From the NCBI GenBank assembly GCA_948567375.1, contig OX419758.1, positions 63,269,965 to 63,333,964 of the forward strand: a stretch of DNA of 64,000 bases, in the 5' to 3' direction. The notes below the pieces were generated by a model. It was not told where the DNA came from. It saw only the letters and a list, made by a program, of their open reading frames with translations, and searched no databases. The position numbers and the translations under genes were made by a program. Numbering within the stretch: position 1 is the first letter of the stretch; every line of letters starts with the position of its first letter. Origin of the DNA: Lunularia cruciata. Its lineage: Eukaryota > Streptophyta > Marchantiopsida > Lunulariales > Lunulariaceae. Below, piece after piece: positions 1-10,519 of this stretch.

Positions 1-772
1 CAAAGTACAAGAGATGAAGGGACTTTGCTTGGGTTTGGAAGCCAAAGTAGATGTAGACATCGGATCAGATTAGGACAATTTTTAGATAGGAAGAGGTAGA
101 TATGAAGAGGTTGTTTGTCATTCTAGATATGCAGGTTGGTAAAGTGTTAAGAAGCAGTTGAGGAAGTTAGTTAACTATCAAGTGCTCAACCTATTTAAAG
201 GAGGCCTTTGCAATAAAATGTTGTTCAATGCTCATAATCCTAAGAATAGATAAAGTGAAGTGTTGTGAAGTAGTGCTCATTGCTTGAGCTTAATTTTGAG
301 TATCAATTGTGTGTGTGTGCTTGTGAGTGTTGAAAGAAATTCAAAGTGCAAGTCATTGTGCATGTTGGATGTTGGATTCCATAGCCTTGATCTTCATTTT
401 GTGTGTTTGATCCTGAGTGAAGTGGAATTGGAGCAACACCTTGACAGATTTGAGAGGAAGTGTAGTGTTGGTATTTTGCATTTGTGAGTGCAACGTTGAG
501 TTGATGTGAAGCAATTTTGATCAAGGAAGTTGTGCCTTTAGTGGAAGGTTGGAACACAATTCCAAGGTGACATCTTTTTATAGCAAAGTAGCCATTTTTA
601 GGATGTCTTGAACAGTGCTTGTTACTCTCTTTTGGGTATAGTTGCTACCTGAGAGATTAAAGATGTAATCAAGAAGAACTACATTGTTACTATTTACTTT
701 GTATTTGGATATTTCTGACTCATATCTCTGTGAGAACAAACTTTACTTACCTGATTACCAAAAAGTAATGTT

Positions 773-775
<3 letters not shown>
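1..775 (+). repeat. Partial LTR of T element (Tat/Athila-like), + orientation
   Basis: This stretch is repeated, inverted, at about 61.56-62.34 kb and, diverged, at 54.15-54.96 kb on the + strand. All three share blocks such as the one around 515-545 (a 'tttgatcaaggaag' core) and a terminal block ending near 775. A TATTTAAAG box-like motif lies at about 192-200. The 5' edge is outside the window, so the LTR is incomplete here. Type is inferred from the repeat pattern and from gag-pol remnants that follow on the same strand. Confidence 0.7.

Positions 776-838
<63 letters not shown>
776..838. repeat. (AT)n microsatellite
   Basis: About 30 uninterrupted AT dinucleotides lie between the end of the LTR and the presumed primer binding site. 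This is a simple repeat, probably expanded after insertion. Confidence 0.97.
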
Positions 839-841
<3 letters not shown>

Positions 842-855
842 TTTCATATGATTTT

Positions 856-874
856 TGGCACCACTTCCAAGGAT
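856..874 (+). other. Candidate primer binding site of T element
   Basis: The sequence starts TGGCACC and reads on to GGAT. It resembles the TGGCGCCG...GGGGA type of primer site found in plant Athila/Tat elements, with most differences being G to A changes. Its place just after the LTR supports the reading. The match is imperfect, so this is an inference. Confidence 0.5.
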
Positions 875-984
875 ACAGATCTTGAAAGTGGAAGAATACA
901 AAGCCAAATTTTAAACTAGGTTTTTAACCAATATGAATGTCTGCATTGAGAGAACAATGGGAAGAGAGAGTTTGAAGATGAAAT

Positions 985-2810
985 TTGCACTGTGAAGAAG
1001 AAGAATGCAAGAAGATCCAATCTACTTTTGATAAAACTGGATGGGAGGTGCTGGACTTTCAACTTCTTCATGAAGTTCAAGAAGCCTTACTAGAAATCAA
1101 ACAAAAGAAACATGAAAGCAAATGGCAAGGCTACTTCTCATCTCCATCTTCTAAGAAGAAGAAAGATGCTAGTGGGCAGACATACTCATTATGACCTAGT
1201 ATACCAATTTCCCCTAAAGCTATAGAGGAAGTCAAATTTATAAAGAAATCATGAATTTATTCATGAAAAGACAACACAAATCTTAATTGAAGAAGAGTGT
1301 CAACATCTCTTACAAACAATTCCTTGATTGGCTCGAGGGAATTTTCAAAACCATTCTAGAAGTGTTGACCCTCTTACTCCATTCCCAGTCAAAGTTGACA
1401 CTATTAGAGAAGAAGAATCTATCAACAAGGACCCTACTTTGAACTTGACCAATTGGAACCCTTGTGTTGTTAACACGACTTTAATACCAACTAGTTCCTT
1501 GGGTCCATCAAGTTCAATTTTACCGTAGCCAATTCCTTAAAGCCAAACAATGACTTCGTTACCTATCACCCAACACTCCTATCAGAAGTACAAGGGGACA
1601 AAACAAGACAAAGATCCTCATGAATTCATCAAAGAATTTGAAGTCATTTCCTTTGCCAACAAAGAACATGACTTTGCAGATTGCCTATGGATTTTCTTGA
1701 GTCTGCTTTGAAAGAAGGCTTGGAGTTGGTATACGCATGTAACCTAAAAGGGGTTTGTACCAATAGACTAGGCAGACTTGAGAAACAATTTCTTGGAACA
1801 ATTCCGGGAAGTTGATTACAATACAAGTATCTTTGTGGCACTCAATGATTTGGACAAAGGGAAGAAGGAGAAGTTGAGAGACTACTCTAAGCGGTTCATG
1901 GCTCTTTTGAATCATTTCCCAAAGCAATCCGGTATGGTAGGTTACTTTGATGCCCAAGCCATTACCTGGTTTCTTGGAGGATTGTCACCAAAGATTTGTA
2001 TCTTTGCCAAGGGAGGAATTTAACTACCTTGGACAAAGTCCTCAAACATGTCATCCAATATGAGGCGGCTCACTCTCATTCTTCCGGTAACTGATGGAAT
2101 TGGGAGAAGAAAAGCAAGAAGACTAGACAAAGAGCTTCTCTTAGTATATCTCCTTCTTCAGAGGAATCGTACACATCTTCAAGTTCTTCTTTGGAATCCA
2201 AAGAAGAGTCAAAGCCAAGAAGAATACAAAGATGCGGAGGAAAGAAACCATTGACACCGCCAACAAAGAGTGTGCATAAGGCAGACAATAAAGTGGATAC
2301 TCTTATAAAAGAGTTTGCAGATTTTAAGATCCAAATGATTGGGAGGAAAGACCAAAGAAAGCCTCCTTCATTTGGCAGATCAAACATATGATGCACTACG
2401 TGTGGCAAGTCAAGCCACACAAATATAGAATGCAATACTCGTATTGCATTTCCAGTGCAATAGATTGATTGGGTTCCAAGATGGAACCAAGAAGAGGAAG
2501 AAGAGGCGATGTACCAAACTCAAGAGGTACAGCCTCAAGCGAGCACATTGTACCAAGGTTTGAGGTACAGACCAAGGGAGTATAACCCCAATGCTCCCCC
2601 ACAAAGACCACCAATGGGCAACCAATATTGGCCCCAAAACATAGCACTAAGGGCATGTTCCAATTGTGGCTCAATGGGACATTGGTCTCCAAACTATCCG
2701 GAACCAAGACGGCAAATGGGATTTGTCCCCCTATATGGGAATTGTAAAGGATCAGGTCATACGGGCAATGTCCTCATCCACCCAACCCAAAGCCGCCTGT
2801 AAAATATGTA
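985..2810 (+). pseudogene. Decayed gag of T element with zinc-knuckle region
   Basis: Frames in several registers carry gag features. A leader ORF lies at 985-1194. A retrotransposon capsid-like stretch at about 1615-2020 contains FLEQFREVDYN and DYSKRFMALLNHF. A basic serine-rich linker follows at 2050-2390. A degenerate CCHC knuckle lies near 2650-2710 (CSNCGSMGHWSPNYPE, last Cys lost), with a second weak one up to 2770. In-frame stops near 1708, 1750 and 1770 show it is not functional. The gag would package the element RNA. The order gag, protease, reverse transcriptase follows on the same strand. Confidence 0.72.
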
Positions 2811-3421
2811 CATACCCCAGCTGAGTGTGCAGCGCTTCAGTCAAAACAAGACACTGCTGTAAATTGTATAACATTAGAGGAAGAGAGAACTCAAGAAGGG
2901 AATGCGGCAACGGAAGGAGAATGGCCGGACCTCAAAGTTTTGAAAGTTGAGACACTACTTCCTTCTCTTCATGAAAGGAAAAGAAGCTGCGCCCAAAAGC
3001 AATTCTTTCTGCAAAGGAGTAGAAGGTTCTTGCATAAGCCAAAGCTAAGGCTTTGTGGAAAGAAATCCAAGAAGCAGTGCAAAGGACTCGAGATATGAGT
3101 TAGCAGGAGGATATGAAGACAGAGCCTCCAATTTTTCTGGCGGACATCAGATCCAAAGTAAAGGATCTGATACAAGCCAAGGTGGGTAAACCCAAAGTAC
3201 CTCAAGTTAGGAGCCCTAGTACTCCGATCACAATATTGAAGCGACCCAAAGCCCAACTCAAACAAGGTGAGTCTTCAAATACAAAGACAAAGGTGAAGAA
3301 AGTTAAATTAGGAGAATATGATATTGCAATATGATATTGTGATGAATTTGGCATCCACAAGTGTGATGTCACATTCAAGCAACTTTGGGAAGACAATAAG
3401 CTATATAAGAAACAACTTAGT

Positions 3422-3770
3422 TTGGCCCTCAAGAAAGTAAGGGCGATGTCCAAAAAAGACCTGCCTACCATTTATCGTATTGAGCAAGAGGACTTGGGAT
3501 CTCCCAAAGTTGATGCAGAGATTGCCAGATGCATGATAATATCAATACCTATTGATTTGGGTTCCAATGTTAATGTCATGACCAAAGACATTGCAAATTG
3601 GTTGGAGTACCATATGTTTGAACCAACACCCAAAGTTTTGAAATTTGCAAATCAAACCAGGAGATGGCCTTTGGGTATGTTGTCAAACATAACAATGGTC
3701 ATGGAGGGGTGCCCTTCAAATTGAATTACATCATGTTGAGGCCAGTGACCAAAATTGGCTACCCACTATT
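3422..3770 (+). pseudogene. Decayed aspartic protease region of T element
   Basis: The 100-residue frame at 3422-3724 contains IPIDLGSNVNVMTKDIA, which matches the active-site region of Ty3/gypsy retroviral-like proteases (D-x-G-S), then a flap-like region ending at a frameshift. The protease would cleave the Gag-Pol polyprotein. It lies between gag and reverse transcriptase, as expected. 3770-4150 has only broken acidic linker sequence. Confidence 0.65.
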
Positions 3771-4148
3771 GATCAAAAGACCTTGGTTGTATAGTGCTTA
3801 AGTTGTTGTGGATTAGCACCAACAGAAGTTGTGATTTAAGGACATCTTGTCCTCTGACCAGAAGTTGGTGATGGTGAGTTGGATGAAGGTTCCCCACCTC
3901 GGGGAAACTTCTTCATCCAAAGATGAAGATGAATCCAAAGATTCATTGTCTTTATCTTCAGATGACTCCAAAGTCCAAGTCAACTACTTGGAATAATACA
4001 AGGTGGATGTAGAAGACAAAGATCCATATGACATCACCTTGGGTGAAAATGACTTGGAGGAAGGGGGTTTGACTGCAGTTCAACTTGGGTTAAGCTGAGT
4101 CAATCACATTGAAGGAGTCATTAACCCAATGATTGTCAAGATGTCATC

Positions 4149-4960
4149 TTGACTGAAGGAAATGTTTTAAAGATTTCAAAGAAAGTCACTTTGGAGGAGT
4201 TGGAAGGATACACTGCCATGTTTATAGAATTCCATGATGTATTTTCCTGGTCTATTGATCAAACGCCAAGTATTCCATGCCAATTTGGAGAACACCGGGT
4301 TGATTTGGTTGAAGGTGCAATTCCGGTTTGGCAAGGACAATATCGCTTGAACCCAAAGTAGTCACTCTTGGTGAAAGATGAAATTGACAAGTACTTAGGG
4401 GCCGGGATAATCTTTCCCATCTTGAGCAGTGAGTGGGTCTCTCCCATAGTCATTTTTTTAAGAAGACTGGGAAGATTTGAGTGTGTCAAGATTTTCACAA
4501 ATTAAATGCAATCACAAGGAAGGATTATCATCCCTTGCTTTCTATTATATGATCTTGGATCAAGCAGTTGGTCATCCATGCTTATAGTTTTCTTGATGGA
4601 TTTTCAGTGTACAATCAAGTATTCATCAGAGAGGAATACAAGGATAAGACCACATTCACCATTGATCACATACGCTTACAATCAAATGCCCTTTGGATTG
4701 TGTAATGCTCTAGCTACTTTCCAACAAATGATGAATGCAATTTTCAAAGATTTTTTGCACAAATTTGTGGAGGTCTTCATTGATGATTTTTATGTGTTTG
4801 GTTGGAGAGAAATACATTTGGATTATGTGCATCAAAATTTTGAAAGGTGTCATTTTTTTGGCTTGTTATTACACCCAAAAAAAATGTTTCTTCACAATGA
4901 CCAGAGGAATTCTTTTGGGGCATCGGGTCTCAAGCTAAAGTATTGAAGTGGACGTCGAGA
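4149..4960 (+). pseudogene. Decayed reverse transcriptase of T element
   Basis: Frames at 4149-4361 and 4506-4946 contain typical Ty3/gypsy reverse transcriptase landmarks. These are the entry motif FHDVFSW, the QMPFGLCNALATFQQMM block, and the catalytic box VFIDDFYVFG (an F-I-D-D form of Y-x-D-D). Frameshifts near 4365-4500 break the fingers region. The enzyme would copy element RNA to cDNA. Nearest by eye are Tat/Athila-type plant elements. Confidence 0.75.
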
Positions 4961-5043
4961 AGGTGAAAGTTATCTTTAGCTTTGGAATCTCCTAAAAAAA
5001 TTCAGGAGGTGAGAGCCTTCTTGGGACATGTTGGATACTATAG

Positions 5044-5567
5044 ATGCTTTGTGTCAACTATGCAGTGCTTTCCACACCATTAACAAAGCTCTTGAAGAAG
5101 TTTGAAGACTACTTGTGGGAAGCAGGAGAAGAAGAGGCTTTCCAAGTATTAAAGAGGAAACTGGTTGAAGCACTAATTATGAGGGCCCCAAATTGGGATT
5201 CCCTTTTCATGTGTATGTGGACACTTTGTCCATGGCCATTGGAGTAGTCTTAAGTCAGAAGGACAAAATGAAGAAAAATTACCCAATCTACTATACCAAT
5301 CGACAACTTTCAGTTTCAGAAAGAAATTATTCTACAATTGAAAGAGAAGCCCTTAGAATGGTTTATGCTTGCAAGAAATTTCACCACTACTTGTTGGGCT
5401 ACAAGTTTGTTTTTTACATGGACCATTATGCTTTACAACATCTGGTCAAGAAGGCAGATTTGTTAGGGCGGATTGCCAGATGGATCTTGTTGTTACAAGA
5501 ATTCACATACATGGTACAAGTATGGAAGGGAACTTTGCATTCAAATGCAGACTTCCTATCCATGTGA
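5044..5567 (+). pseudogene. RNase H of T element; integrase missing downstream
   Basis: The frame at 5193-5567 shows the RNase H core (YVDTLSMAIGVVLSQ, then SERNYSTIEREALRMVYACKKFHHYLLG, then a YMDHYALQHLV block and the exit segment near SNADFLSM). An integrase should follow in a Ty3/gypsy pol. Instead the sequence changes at about 5568 to minus-strand coding material, so integrase was lost by deletion or recombination. Confidence 0.75.
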
Positions 5568-6855
5568 GAAACTCAAGACCAAGAATGGGAGGATGCATTG
5601 TTGCTCCTCTTTGTCTGCTTCTTGCTGAAGATCAAGATGGAAACGCAAAACCATCCGATGCTTCTCCTTCATTGTCAGCAGATTTAATCCCAAGTAGAAT
5701 GTGCTACAATTGGTACAAAGTAGTGTGGTGGTGAACTGGTCTTCCAATTGACAATCATTTGCCTTGTTCTCTAGTGGAAGCACTTTGCCTAGTTCACCTT
5801 CTCTCCTACAAACATTTGGTGGAAGAAGATAGCTTGCTGCATGTTCACATATGTTGTTTGCTCTAGCTTGAACATTGTTATGAGTGCTCCCACAATGCTT
5901 TGCTTTATTGGGTCCCCATAGGACTCCACTTTGTAGCCATTGTTGGTTCACGAAGCAAAGAACAAATTCCTTATTTTTATGATTTCCTTTGCAGCTTCAC
6001 ACTTCCTATAGAAGGTAACCTTGGTTGCATCTCCCGCTTTTTTTTCCCAGTACTAGCTTCCAATCCGACTCAGTCCATCAAGCCGGATTTCCTCTCTTCC
6101 CCATTACTTTGGGGTCTTCCTCACAATTACTAGTAGCTAATTCTATCGTGAAACCTGGAGAACTAACATTCTAATTCTAGGCCAGAATTGTAATGAAAGT
6201 CTATTCAGGACTTTGAGTCTAGCTACTACATCTAATCACCAAATTGCAAAAATACTCATTGCAAGTGCGTTCTTACTCTTCTTTGCCATGATCTACTCAC
6301 AAGTTCTTTGGCATTGGACAATTATCTCCTCTCCTAGATGCAACACTCTAACCCATTCTAGTCTTTGGAAAATTTCACTCTCAATTGGCTTCTTGATGCA
6401 CATTCCTAGAAGATGACTACTCAAAGGGACAAGGTATCTACTTGACATGTTTGATTTCCTCTTGTGCAATCACAATTTTATAGTACTTTGAGGTGTAGTC
6501 ATTCTTCAATCGACTTCAAAATCAACCTCCACTTCTTCTGCATAATTGTTTCCTACCACTTTCAAAGTATTCCTCTCCTTCCTCCACTGTTTCTTTAAGT
6601 GTACTTTCTTGGCTGGCCTGACCTGCAGAAAGGTTGTTACATCTTCTTCATATCAGCTTGAACTTCCCATTTTGAAGATGCACTTCTTTGGGGTTGTCTC
6701 TTCATAAGCACCATCCGAGTACTTCTTGTTCCCGACCCAAATTCGACTTCTTTGAGTTTACTCCAAGACACATAAGTCTATTCTTTTCTTTGTAGTTTGG
6801 CTTTCTCAATACACTTCTTCTTCAAAACTCATCAAAAAATATATATAGGTACCAT
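5568..6855 (-). pseudogene. Minus-strand retroelement-associated coding relic, copy 1
   Basis: On the minus strand, frames such as 5556-5951 contain FYLGLNLLTMKEKHRMVLRF, clearly related to FYLGLNLLNVAERHKMVLHF at 59009-59212. Nucleotide similarity to 59.0-61.08 kb continues to about 6855. I do not recognise the function. Antisense extra ORFs between pol and the 3' LTR are known in some Tat-lineage elements, and the position after the + strand RNase H of T would fit. Stops and frameshifts make it non-functional. Confidence 0.55.
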
Positions 6856-6859
6856 AATA

Positions 6860-9800
6860 AGCTACAAATAATGCAAGCTTAGTACCGAGGAGTTGAAAAA
6901 ATGCTTGCAAAAATTTACCAATAAAGCATAAATCTCAATCAGAGATGAGGACCTTTGGCATCTCATAGTGCTTGAAGATAGTGTCAAAGTAGATCTAGGC
7001 AATGTTGAAGCATAAATGGTATCCATGGTAGGTGCCAAATGAATTTTCTTGTTGAGCTTATCAACAAACACTACAATGGTTGTATAGCCCTAGTTTGTCT
7101 TTAGCAAGGATGTGATGAGTTCTAATCTGACGTGTTCTCAATATGTATATGAAATTGGTAGAGGTTGAAGAGTCTACTTGGCTTTTGGTTATTGGCCTTG
7201 TTGCGTTGGCATCTCTCACAAGATTGGACAAATTCTGAAACCTCTTGTGCCATGTTGAGCCACCACCATTCATGTTGTAGGGTATACAAAGTCTTGTCCA
7301 CACCCATGTGACCAGTCATTGGTAAGTCTTGGGCTTCTTGAAGGTGCACAAGTCATAGATCACCCTTTGTTGGAACATAGATCTGGTTCTCATAGAATAT
7401 AAAGTCTTCCTTGAAGGAGAAAGTGTTGTATCTCTTGTTGTGTACTACAAGATGACCTTGTAACATTTGAAAGAAATGGTTTTGTTGTAAAGTGGTACTA
7501 AACTTGATTTGCCACTTTTGAGTCCATTGACATTGTTGTAATTGCCATTATGATGGGAGATTCAAGAAGAGTCTTCAAATCAGGTCATCATGATAAGGCA
7601 TTGGGCATGACATGTAACTTATTGGGTTTGTACTCAAGATTGATGTCAAACAATTGTAGTTGTTCTTCTTATTGATGATGTCAACTCTTCATGTGCTCCA
7701 AATGTAATGTCTACAACAAAGGTTTGTGATCAATGTGCATGCTCACTTGTTTCCCTAAGAGATAATGCCTCCATACCTTGGTGGCATATACTATTGCTAG
7801 TTGTTTTTGATATTGAGTAAGGTAATATCTTTTTGTGGTGTTTAGTCGGTGAGACACAAAGACAATGGGATGTAAGCCATTTGGGAATTCCTATTGTAAC
7901 GTAGCTCCAATAGCAAAGTTAGAATCATCAAAATCAACCACACAAGATATTTCAGGATCATATGGTTGAAGAATGGGTCTTGAAGACACCATATGCTTCA
8001 ATTTTTTAAACGTTCTTTTGTGCTTGGTGGTCCTTTGAAAGCTTGAGATCTTCTCCAAGATCTAATGCTGCAACCACATGAGCATAATAGTGGATAACTC
8101 ATCAGTAAAAGCTTGCCACTCCATTAAATATCCATACTTCTATGGCATCCTTTGGAGTAGGCCAATAAGTATGGCCTTGATTTTCTACTCTTCTATCTTG
8201 ATTCTCTTTGATAGAGACCCAGAATGTAATTTTGTTATGTCAAAAGGTACACTTTGACTTCTTACAATAAAATTAAAGGTAGTCATCTTAGGACTTCTTG
8301 CACATGATTTGTGTGTTTTACCTATATCTTACTATAGATTAAAATATCATATAAGAACACCACCATGTACCAATCCAATAGCACATTTAACACCCAATGC
8401 ATCTTATCCTTGAAGACTATTGTAACATAAGTGAGTCCAAAAGGTAAAAATATTTCCATTCAAAATGCCCATAACTTGTGCAAAAGGAATTTTTTTTCAT
8501 ATCCTCCCGTAAATAGGAATCTACCAATATGTGCTTCAAAGATCCAACTTTGAGAAGTATTGCGCTCCACTCAATTGATCCAACAAGTCATCAATTTGAG
8601 GCAAGGGATACACATGTTCATGATTTGTTTATTAAGATCACAATAGCTAGTAAAAAATCAATGTCCTCCATCCTTCTTTAGTATAAAGAGTATTGGAGAG
8701 GTACTATGTCATATGTAATCTTTTTTCAACAACTTGGTCAATGTTGTTGAAGCTCTTCTAACTCCTTTTGTGAGAGCCTAAAGATTAGGCTACTCCCATG
8801 AGTACTACTTGGAAATAGCTTGATCTTGAAGGGAATACCTTGATTAGAAGGTAACCCATTTGGCATATCATCCAAAAACACATATGAAAACTCTTGAGCT
8901 ATTTGGCCAATCATTATTTGATGTGGCTTTTGGCCCTTATCAATTTATCCTTGCATAATTGGTTTGATTAACACCAAAAGCCAAAAATATCTTCCTCCAA
9001 AGCATTTGCTATGGCTACTTTATTGACAAAATTCCCATCTTGGGACTAACTATCCTTAAATGTCTTGCTCACAAATGCTTGAAAACTTAATCTATAATTC
9101 TTACCTTGTTGTTGTATTTGAATTTATTGTTGGATCTAATCAAATTGAACCTTATCATGTTCAAGTTAAGGTAAACCTAGAATAATATCATATTGGAGAG
9201 GTGCTACTACAAACCTCATACATTGCCCATATACTCATTCACAATCTTGAATGTAATAGGATGTTAGATAGCAATGCATAACACCTTTTACTATCCACCA
9301 TCATCAATCTACTTCCAAATATTGGCTTAATATGAATATCTAATTCCTTTGCTAATTGCACGGATATGTGATTCTTTGAACGGCCAAAATCAACCAAAAT
9401 CCTATAAACATGATCAAATATCTTACCTTGCAAGTGAAAAAAACTTGTATAGGTCAAGCTTCTAATCCTATTGGAATTAATCAAGTTCCTAGTAGATGGC
9501 TTAATATCCCCTATTGCAATTCTTTGTTTCCTTGATCATTATACTCCATAAACTCTATTTAGGTGATTTATCAAGGTCATCCATTCTTGAGTGTACATTT
9601 GGCAATGCAATTTCCAATTTGGCAATAATAAAGCAACCACCATTTTTTCATAGTCTCTCCATTTTTGTAGTACCATCAATCTCTATCAATGTTAGTTTCT
9701 CCACGTGTGTGTAGTGTGTTGGCAAGTTCTTTGAGGGTCAAGGTCAAGATCAAGTTGTGGCAACCAAAGAATCAAAGTGCTCAACCAATTTCATGGATTC

Positions 9801-9988
9801 CTTCAAGTGTTTGGGCTCCCACATGGTGATTTCCACTTTGGTGTGAGTTCAAGCTCCTCACAAATTGATCCATTGCTTCACCTTCTAGTATATTTGGAAT
9901 TTGCATTATAGCATTTTAGAATTGAGTGATTTATATTCTCACAAAACTAGTCTATTTCAAGTCTACCAATCTATCTTGTGTGGCTTGT
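6860..9988 (-). pseudogene. Chromovirus relic H1 (integrase to gag, minus strand)
   Basis: Read right to left, the stretch carries gag remnants (9500-9988), a protease fragment at 9239-9484 (RILVDFGRSKNHISVQLAKEL), reverse transcriptase remnants (about 8100-9000), and RNase H (about 7600-7960, with a D-H-K-P-L box). The integrase zinc domain at 7122-7349 (GHMGVDKTLYTL then CERCQ) follows. The same segments recur in H at 18.0-20.7, 26.0-28.2 and 38.2-39 kb, and at 46.9-48 kb. Every domain is interrupted. It belongs to the same chromovirus family as H. Confidence 0.7.
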
Positions 9989-10475
9989 TGTAATGTTCCG
10001 AGGATAGGAGAGAGACATAGAAGAGAAAACACAAGTTTGCACTCAAAACTCCGATGCCCCAAAGGAGCACCTTCTCTTTATTATATAATCAAAGAGGATC
10101 CACTCCAAGGAAACTCCACCCTTTGATTAACTACATGGATGAGTGACCTATCAGCAAGTTCCACCCTAAGATTATTTGCTTGGATGAGTGACATGTCAGT
10201 CCTTGTCCTATCTGGCTGGTCAAACAAGTTTTGACTAAAGGGAATCTTTAGGGAATCTTCTTGTAGGAATCTCAAAATCACATGGTGAGGTACCATTGGA
10301 AAGCTCTCATTGAGACAAGCCTAGATAAGGGAAAGCCAAGCTTTCCTTTGTTGGCCGGGGGGGGGGGGGGGGGAGATCAACACATGTTTGAGCCTAATTT
10401 GTTCTTTTAGGCTTGCAAAATGACCTCTGAAGGTTTCAGGCATATTTTGATTTCTGCCCTATAGTAAGACATATA
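9989..10475 (-). repeat. Truncated C-family LTR, minus orientation
   Basis: It starts TGTAATGTTCCGAGGATAGG and matches the beginning of the LTRs at 18974 and 25281, including the shared block CTCCGATGCCCCAAAGGAGC. Similarity stops near 10475, where + strand chromovirus pol begins, so about a third of the LTR is lost. A 17-base G run lies at 10357-10373, where other copies have shorter G runs. Confidence 0.8.
10357..10373. repeat. 17-base G run in C-family LTR
   Basis: Homologous positions carry 11 G at 25642-25652 and 12 C in the inverted LTR at 59857-59868; the run length varies between copies. Confidence 0.97.
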
Positions 10476-10519
10476 GATGTTTCTTAGGTCTAATAAGAGA
10501 AGTCTCAAACATACAACTC

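Noticed and set aside
303..557. Conserved small protein at 303-557 (-) and 61853-62110 (+)
   Set aside because: The match reflects an LTR present in both orientations; the frame has no gene features.
776..838. AT run as a regulatory or origin element
   Set aside because: A plain dinucleotide microsatellite with no associated signals.
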